Positions 59,884 to 64,000 of a stretch of 64,000 nt of DNA are shown piece after piece. Within the stretch, counting starts at the first letter, position 1. Each line of letters starts with the position of its first letter. The DNA lies in the NCBI GenBank assembly GCA_026928255.1, contig JAIXKJ010000008.1, forward strand, positions 907,298-971,297. Direction: 5' to 3'. Below the pieces are notes generated by a model. The model was given only the letters and a program-made list of their open reading frames with translations, did no database searches and was not told the origin of the DNA. The stretch comes from Anaerolineales bacterium. Its GTDB lineage: Bacteria > Chloroflexota > Anaerolineae > Anaerolineales > Villigracilaceae. Position numbers and translations under genes: made by a program.

Positions 59884-60672
59884 TTACTGCTCCCCCGCAA
59901 TTTGCACGCCCATAATATTAAAGCCCGAGTCGATGTAAATCACCTCGCCGGTTACCCGCGCCGATAAATCCGAACCGAGAAAGACCGCCATATTGCCCAC
60001 GTCTTCGATGGTTACGTTTTCGCGCAACGGCGCGGCGTCGGCGAAGTGCTTGTACATATCGCGGAAGCCGCCGACGCCAGCCGCCGCCAGCGTGCGAATC
60101 GGCCCCGCCGAAATGGCGTTAACGCGAATCTTCTGCGGTCCCAAATCGTACGCCAAATAGCGCGCGGACGATTCCAACGCGGCTTTGGCGACGCCCATCA
60201 CGTTGTAATGCGGCGCGACCTTCGTCGCCCCCGAGCCGTAAGTTAGGCACATCACCGAAGCGCCAGGGTTCAAAATCGAAGAAAAGGCGTTGGTCAGCGC
60301 CACGAAGGAATAGACAGAAATGTCCATCGCCGTGCGAAATCCCTCGCGGCTGGTCTGCGCGAAGGGCTTGCTCAATTCGTCGCGCCCCGCGAAAGCGATC
60401 GAGTGAACGAGAATGTCCACCTTGCCGAAATGCGCCGCCGCCTTTTGCGCGACCGACTCAATTTGCGCGTCCTGCGACACGTCGCATTCCTCGACCCATT
60501 GGCAATTGATTTTTTCCGCTAGCGGCTTGACGCGCTTCGCCATCACCTCGCCCGCATAACTAATGCCGACGTTCGCGCCTTCGCGCAAAAAGGCTTGAAT
60601 AATTCCCCAAGCGATCGACTTGTCGTTTGCCAGCCCAAAGACCAGCGCGTTTTTTCCTTCTAGCAATCCCAT
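59884..60672 (-). CDS. fabI: Enoyl-[acyl-carrier-protein] reductase (NADH)
   Basis: A 262-residue SDR enzyme, last reductive step of fatty-acid elongation. It starts MGLLEGKNALVFGLANDKSI (ATG 60672), with VDILVHSIAFAGRDELSKPF, catalytic Tyr and Lys in YNVMGVAKAALESS, VNAISAGPIRTLAA and the C-terminal TGEVIYIDSGFNIMG. GAGGCG lies before the start; a longer frame to 60699 adds residues not seen in the family. Downstream of a DNA glycosylase gene by 11 bp. Confidence 0.95.
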   Translation of the reverse strand: MGLLEGKNALVFGLANDKSIAWGIIQAFLREGANVGISYAGEVMAKRVKPLAEKINCQWVEECDVSQDAQIESVAQKAAAHFGKVDILVHSIAFAGRDELSKPFAQTSREGFRTAMDISVYSFVALTNAFSSILNPGASVMCLTYGSGATKVAPHYNVMGVAKAALESSARYLAYDLGPQKIRVNAISAGPIRTLAAAGVGGFRDMYKHFADAAPLRENVTIEDVGNMAVFLGSDLSARVTGEVIYIDSGFNIMGVQIAGEQ

Positions 60673-60683
60673 AATTCGCCTCG

Positions 60684-61256
60684 TTAAATGATTTTCCAAC
60701 GCTTAACCAGGAAGCGCCACGGTTTGGAAAGCCATGGCTCTGGCGTTTGATTTAACCCCACACGCGGGGTAATGGTTACGTTTTCATCGGGGACATGAAG
60801 CCCCGCCTCAATCCATAGACTTGAACCCGACTCTGTTAAATCAACTTGATTCTCGCTTTTAGCGATTCCCAGCGCCTGCGTCAGTTTGCCAGGTCCGAAA
60901 GTGTCGCGCCCGTTGCGGCGTTTGAGCATGGTCTCTACGCCTTCCGCCGGTTGAATGGCGCGGATTAAAACGGCGGCGGGAAACCCCTCGCGTTCGGTAA
61001 CCGCGTTCAATATCCAATGATTGCCGTAAGTGAAGTAGACGTAGGCTCTGCCCGCTTTGCCGAACATCGGCGCGGTGCGTTTCGTCAGCCCCGCTTTGGC
61101 GTGACAGGCTAAATCCTCCTGCCCGATGTAGGCTTCGGTTTCGGCAATCAGCCCGACCAATTTTTCGCCGTCCAACAGCCGCACGAGACGCGCGCCAATT
61201 AATTCGCGGGCGACCGTCAAGGTGGGGCGGTTATAAAAAGACGCCGGAAGAATCAT
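60684..61256 (-). CDS. 3-methyladenine DNA glycosylase (AAG/MPG family)
   Basis: A 190-residue alkyladenine glycosylase: FYNRPTLTVARELIGARLV, the catalytic Glu in IAETEAYIGQEDLACHA, RTAPMFGKAGRAYVYFTYG with the intercalating Tyr region, AAVLIRAIQP and GPGKLTQALGI. It removes 3-methyladenine, hypoxanthine or etheno bases in base excision repair. The start codon is followed upstream by a repeat tract whose AAGG units may substitute for a Shine-Dalgarno. Possibly co-transcribed with fabI. Confidence 0.93.
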   Translation of the reverse strand: MILPASFYNRPTLTVARELIGARLVRLLDGEKLVGLIAETEAYIGQEDLACHAKAGLTKRTAPMFGKAGRAYVYFTYGNHWILNAVTEREGFPAAVLIRAIQPAEGVETMLKRRNGRDTFGPGKLTQALGIAKSENQVDLTESGSSLWIEAGLHVPDENVTITPRVGLNQTPEPWLSKPWRFLVKRWKII

Positions 61257-61263
61257 TTTAAAA

Positions 61264-61319
61264 AACCTTCAACCTTCAACTTGACACCTGAAACCTGAAA
61301 CCTGACACCTGACACCCAC
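61264..61319. repeat. Degenerate heptanucleotide repeat (CCTTCAA/CCTGAAA/CCTGACA type)
   Basis: The same units as at 53519 fill the spacer between the epimerase stop and the glycosylase start. Confidence 0.85.
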
Positions 61320-62249
61320 TCACCTAAACCGCGCGTCGCGTTGCAAAGTTAATTTAAGCCCGTCCTCTAATTTGATTGACGGCGCAAAACGCAATTTTTC
61401 TTTAGCGCGCGTCAAGTCCGCTTTCATGCGCGAGACGCCGCCTTCTGTCTGCGTATTATAGACCACGTTCGCCTTGCTCTCGGTGATTTCTAGCACCAGA
61501 CGAATTAATTCTCGAACGCTGGTCTCCGCGCCCGAACCGACGTTGATGACCAAACCGTTAACGTGCGGCGCGGTGGCGGCGGCGACCATCGCGCTGACGG
61601 CGTCGTCCACATAAACGTAATCGCGGGTTTGACTGCCGTCGCCGTGCGCTACTAGCGTTCCGCCGCGCAGCGCTTGTTTGAGGTAATGCGGCGCAACCGG
61701 CGGATGCGAAGGCGGCAAGCGCTGACCCGGCCCGTAAGCGTTGAAAATCCGCAGGCTGACGGTTTCAATGTTCCACAACGCGCCAATCGTGCGGACGTAA
61801 TGTTCGGCGGCGATTTTTGAAACCGCGTAAGGCGAGCGCGGAAGCGGCGCGTCGGTCTCTTTCAGGCTGTCGTCGCCCGCGTTCATGTCGCCGTACACCG
61901 CGCCCGACGAGGCAAGCACGACGCGCCGCACGCCCACGTCGCGCATGGCTTCCATCAGCGCCACCGTGCCGCCGACGTTGACGTCGTTGTAATCGCGCGG
62001 GTAGAGAATCGACTCTTGCACCGAAACGCGCGCCGCGAGGTGATAGACCACATCCACGCCTTGAAGCAGCGTCCACAGTTTGGGGCGGTCGCCGACGTCG
62101 CCGCGCGTGAAGTGGACGTCGGGCGCGAGCGTTTTGGGGTCGCCTGCGGTCAGGTCGTCCAGCCCGCGCACTTGATGTCCCTCGCGGGCGAGGTGATTGG
62201 CGAGCGCCGAACCGAGAAAGCCGGCCGCGCCCGTAATGAGAAAATTCAT
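61320..62249 (-). CDS. NAD-dependent sugar epimerase/dehydratase (GalE-like)
   Basis: A 309-residue extended SDR: NFLITGAAGFLGSALANHLA at the NAD site, VYHLAARVSVQESI, SSGAVYGDMNAGDDS, catalytic SPYAVSKIAAEHY, RIFNAYGPGQRLPP and RDYVYVDDAVSAM. Typical of UDP-glucose/UDP-glucuronate 4-epimerase-like enzymes acting on nucleotide sugars for surface glycans. A TATAAT 6 bp upstream of the ATG suggests a leaderless message. No sugar-specific clue decides the substrate. Confidence 0.92.
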   Translation of the reverse strand: MNFLITGAAGFLGSALANHLAREGHQVRGLDDLTAGDPKTLAPDVHFTRGDVGDRPKLWTLLQGVDVVYHLAARVSVQESILYPRDYNDVNVGGTVALMEAMRDVGVRRVVLASSGAVYGDMNAGDDSLKETDAPLPRSPYAVSKIAAEHYVRTIGALWNIETVSLRIFNAYGPGQRLPPSHPPVAPHYLKQALRGGTLVAHGDGSQTRDYVYVDDAVSAMVAAATAPHVNGLVINVGSGAETSVRELIRLVLEITESKANVVYNTQTEGGVSRMKADLTRAKEKLRFAPSIKLEDGLKLTLQRDARFR

Positions 62250-62255
62250 GGCGAA

Positions 62256-62261
62256 ATTATA
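62256..62261 (-). promoter_or_regulatory. -10 box of a probable leaderless promoter (GalE-like)
   Basis: Perfect TATAAT on the minus strand, six bases, then the ATG at 62249. Confidence 0.65.
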
Positions 62262-62271
62262 GCATTTCGGC

Positions 62272-63168
62272 TTAAGCCAAAAATAGAACCGCCGTGCCGA
62301 CGATGGCTAACGCCGTCCCGGCCAGCGCTTGCCAGCCGATTTTTTCTTTGAAGTAAAAATAACTGAACGGCAAGACGATGACCGGCGAAAGCGCCATCAG
62401 CGTGCTGGCCACGCCGATCTCGGCGTTTTGCACGGAAAGCAAAGAAGCGGAAACGCCCAACACGGGACCGACCAACGCGCCGAGCATGAGCAGTTGTGTC
62501 GCGCGCGGATTTTCTCGCAGGCTTTGAAAAGTCGGTTTGGTTTGTTTTGAAAACGCCGTCCAGAGCCAGATGAAAAACGCCGCCGCCAACATGCGAATCA
62601 TGTTGGCTTGAAGGGCGGGATAGTTGTCGCTCATGCCCGGCTTCGAGAGAACTAACCCCACTGCTTGACAAAGCCCCGCCAAAACGCCGAAGATGACGCC
62701 TTGCCGCGTGTGTCCGCGCGGCGTGTTCTCCGGCTCCTTGTGCGACATGACCACCCAGCCGATTCCGGAGAGCGCTAAAACGATGCCGAGAATTTGCAGC
62801 GGCGAGAGGACTTCGCCGAAGAAGACCCAAGCGATGATTGAACCGAAGATGGGCGCGAGGCTGAGCAGCAGACTCCCCAAACGCGCTCCCACCGCGACGA
62901 GCGATTGGAAGAGAAAAGCGTCGCCGAGGGAAAGCCCAATGAAGCCGGAAGCGCTCAACCAAGTCCAGCGGGCGGCGCTGGCGGAGAAGGGAATCGGCTC
63001 GCGGTATAAAATCCAATTCAAAACGGCGAGGTAAATTACCGCGAAAAATAAGCGCATTCGATTGGTGGTTTGCGAGCCGACCATCTGTCCCGTTTTGGTA
63101 AAGATGACGGCGGTGGCGGCAAAAAAGAAAGAGGTCGCCAGCCCGGCGATTTCGCCAATGAGTGTCAT
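62272..63168 (-). CDS. EamA/DMT family transporter
   Basis: A 298-residue protein with ten hydrophobic helices in two EamA halves: IAGLATSFFFAATAVIFTK, GFIGLSLGDAFLFQSLVAVGA and VVMSHKEPEN as the central loop, then GVLAGLCQAVGLVLSKPG and LALIVG-like end (GTALAIVGTAVLFLA). DMT proteins move small metabolites such as amino acids or nucleotide sugars; substrate unknown. AAGGAAAC lies before the ATG. The next gene upstream is a second member, 9 bp away. Confidence 0.9.
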   Translation of the reverse strand: MTLIGEIAGLATSFFFAATAVIFTKTGQMVGSQTTNRMRLFFAVIYLAVLNWILYREPIPFSASAARWTWLSASGFIGLSLGDAFLFQSLVAVGARLGSLLLSLAPIFGSIIAWVFFGEVLSPLQILGIVLALSGIGWVVMSHKEPENTPRGHTRQGVIFGVLAGLCQAVGLVLSKPGMSDNYPALQANMIRMLAAAFFIWLWTAFSKQTKPTFQSLRENPRATQLLMLGALVGPVLGVSASLLSVQNAEIGVASTLMALSPVIVLPFSYFYFKEKIGWQALAGTALAIVGTAVLFLA

Positions 63169-63177
63169 GGAGTTTCC

Positions 63178-63999
63178 TTATTCGGCAGATGATGTTTTGA
63201 ATTCGCCGCGCGTCGCCAAGACGACCGCGACGAGAATTAACGCGCCGCCAAAGAGGACGACGGGCGAGAGAATCTCGCCTAAAAGCCAAGCCGCCAAGAG
63301 GACGGTTACGGCGGGTTCTAAGGTGGAAAGCATTGCCGCGTTCGTGGGTCCGATGCGTTCTAAGCCCGCGAGAAATGCGGCGACGGGAATCACGGTTGAA
63401 AGGAAGACGATGCCGAGAATCGCCAGCCAACCGAAATTCGTTTGCGGAAAATGAAACCCGTTGGCGGTCGCCAGCGTCCCGTAGAGCGCGCCTGCCGAAG
63501 CGAAAATCACCGCCGAGGATTGCAACGCGCCGACGTGTTTCATCACGTTCGCGCCGACCATAATATAGATGGAATAAACCAACGCGGAAGCGACGGCTAA
63601 GAGCGCGCCGAGCGCTTGCCCGCTGATGGGGCCGACCGTCAGCGCCGTGCCGATTAAGGCTAAGGTCAGCGCGACGATTTTTACGAGAGTCAACTTTTCT
63701 TTGAGGAAGAGGACGGAAAGCAAAGCGACGAAAAAAGGATAGAGATATAAAAGCAAAGCGACTAAACCCGCCGAAGCGTATTGGATGGCGGTGAGATAAA
63801 GAAAAGATTGCCCGGCGTAGCCGATTGCGCCCATGCCGATTAATTGCAAAAGAACCCGTCCGCGCGGGAAAGGTTCTTTGCGAAAGAGCAGCGCCAAAAT
63901 CATAAAAGCGGCGGAGAATCCGAAACGCAGAAAAAGCAAAGTGAACGTGTCGACGTTGTCGGCGTAGGCGAAGCGCCCGAAGATGGCGAGCGTCCCAAA
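63178..63999 (-). CDS. EamA/DMT family transporter, 5' end outside the window
   Basis: The frame stays open to the right edge of the window, so the start is missing; about 273 residues are seen. The first visible part reads FGTLAIFGRFAYADNVDTFT, typical of EamA N-terminal halves, followed by LLFLRFGFSAAFMIL, IGMGAIGYAGQSFLYLTAI and, in the second half, VIFASAGALYGTL, LSTVIPVAAFLAGLERIG and AWLLGEILSPVVLFGGALIL. It is not a close copy of the neighbour. Probably co-transcribed with it. Confidence 0.88.
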   Translation of the reverse strand, partial: FGTLAIFGRFAYADNVDTFTLLFLRFGFSAAFMILALLFRKEPFPRGRVLLQLIGMGAIGYAGQSFLYLTAIQYASAGLVALLLYLYPFFVALLSVLFLKEKLTLVKIVALTLALIGTALTVGPISGQALGALLAVASALVYSIYIMVGANVMKHVGALQSSAVIFASAGALYGTLATANGFHFPQTNFGWLAILGIVFLSTVIPVAAFLAGLERIGPTNAAMLSTLEPAVTVLLAAWLLGEILSPVVLFGGALILVAVVLATRGEFKTSSAE

Positions 64000-64000
64000 G

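Noticed and set aside
62246-63430. 394-codon minus-strand frame spanning both EamA genes
   Set aside because: It is an Arg/His-rich shadow frame; the real transporters are in another minus-strand frame with normal membrane helices.

Overview
The window reads as an ordinary bacterial chromosome segment, tightly packed and moderately GC-rich, with many Thr/Pro-rich lipoprotein linkers. It most resembles Chloroflexota, class Anaerolineae. Pointers are a short EF-Ts next to rpsB, actinobacterial/archaeal-type inositol-phosphate synthase, VanW/LCP envelope proteins with no outer-membrane genes, and degenerate heptanucleotide repeats in the spacers. The taxonomic call is inference from gene content. 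I see no phage, insertion sequence, CRISPR array or recognisable defence island.

Layout. 1-3.4 kb: branched-chain amino acid genes (cimA fragment, leuB, ilvE). 3.4-9.1 kb: the conserved rpsB-tsf-pyrH-frr-uppS-cdsA-glpX string behind a structured leader, then tRNA-Asn with its own promoter and terminator. 9.3-14.9 kb: small enzymes, pheA, an aminotransferase, a GAF histidine kinase and ino1. 14.9-24 kb: two deacetylase-like lipoproteins, HIT protein, a tandem ThyX, aldo/keto reductase, a lipoprotein, and an operon of a membrane-anchored gluzincin peptidase plus an orphan oligopeptide-binding protein. 24-32.6 kb: a complete cytochrome c maturation cluster (ccmE, F, H, G-like, I-like, a cytochrome c, A, B, C, D). 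32.6-40.6 kb: a Cys-rich secreted transglycosylase-like protein, a membrane HdrD-like Fe-S protein, and a fused E1 plus E2 2-oxoacid dehydrogenase interrupted by a four-helix-bundle gene. 40.6-46.6 kb: envelope genes (SH3-like lipoprotein, VanW, LCP, DUF4870). 46.7-55.3 kb: fmt-glpK-glpD-glycosyltransferase-phosphatase with stop/start overlaps, ketopantoate reductase, and a TGS-uridine kinase fusion. 55.3-64 kb: a minus-strand block with an SDR, DUF92, a PH-domain protein, a prolyl-tRNA synthetase-derived protein, bactofilin, fabI, a 3-methyladenine glycosylase, a sugar epimerase and two EamA transporters.

The most unusual items are: (1) a 400-residue ProRS derivative that keeps the editing (INS) and anticodon-binding domains but has lost the aminoacylation core, a candidate tRNA trans-editing factor; (2) several families of period-7 degenerate tandem repeats in spacers, which also form the interdomain linkers of the E2 acyltransferase and the start region of ccmH; (3) a tandem ThyX whose signature motif is divided between the two halves; (4) a CcmE with Cys in place of the heme-binding His, inside an otherwise full Ccm cluster; (5) a repeated -10-box-then-start-codon layout that implies many leaderless mRNAs.
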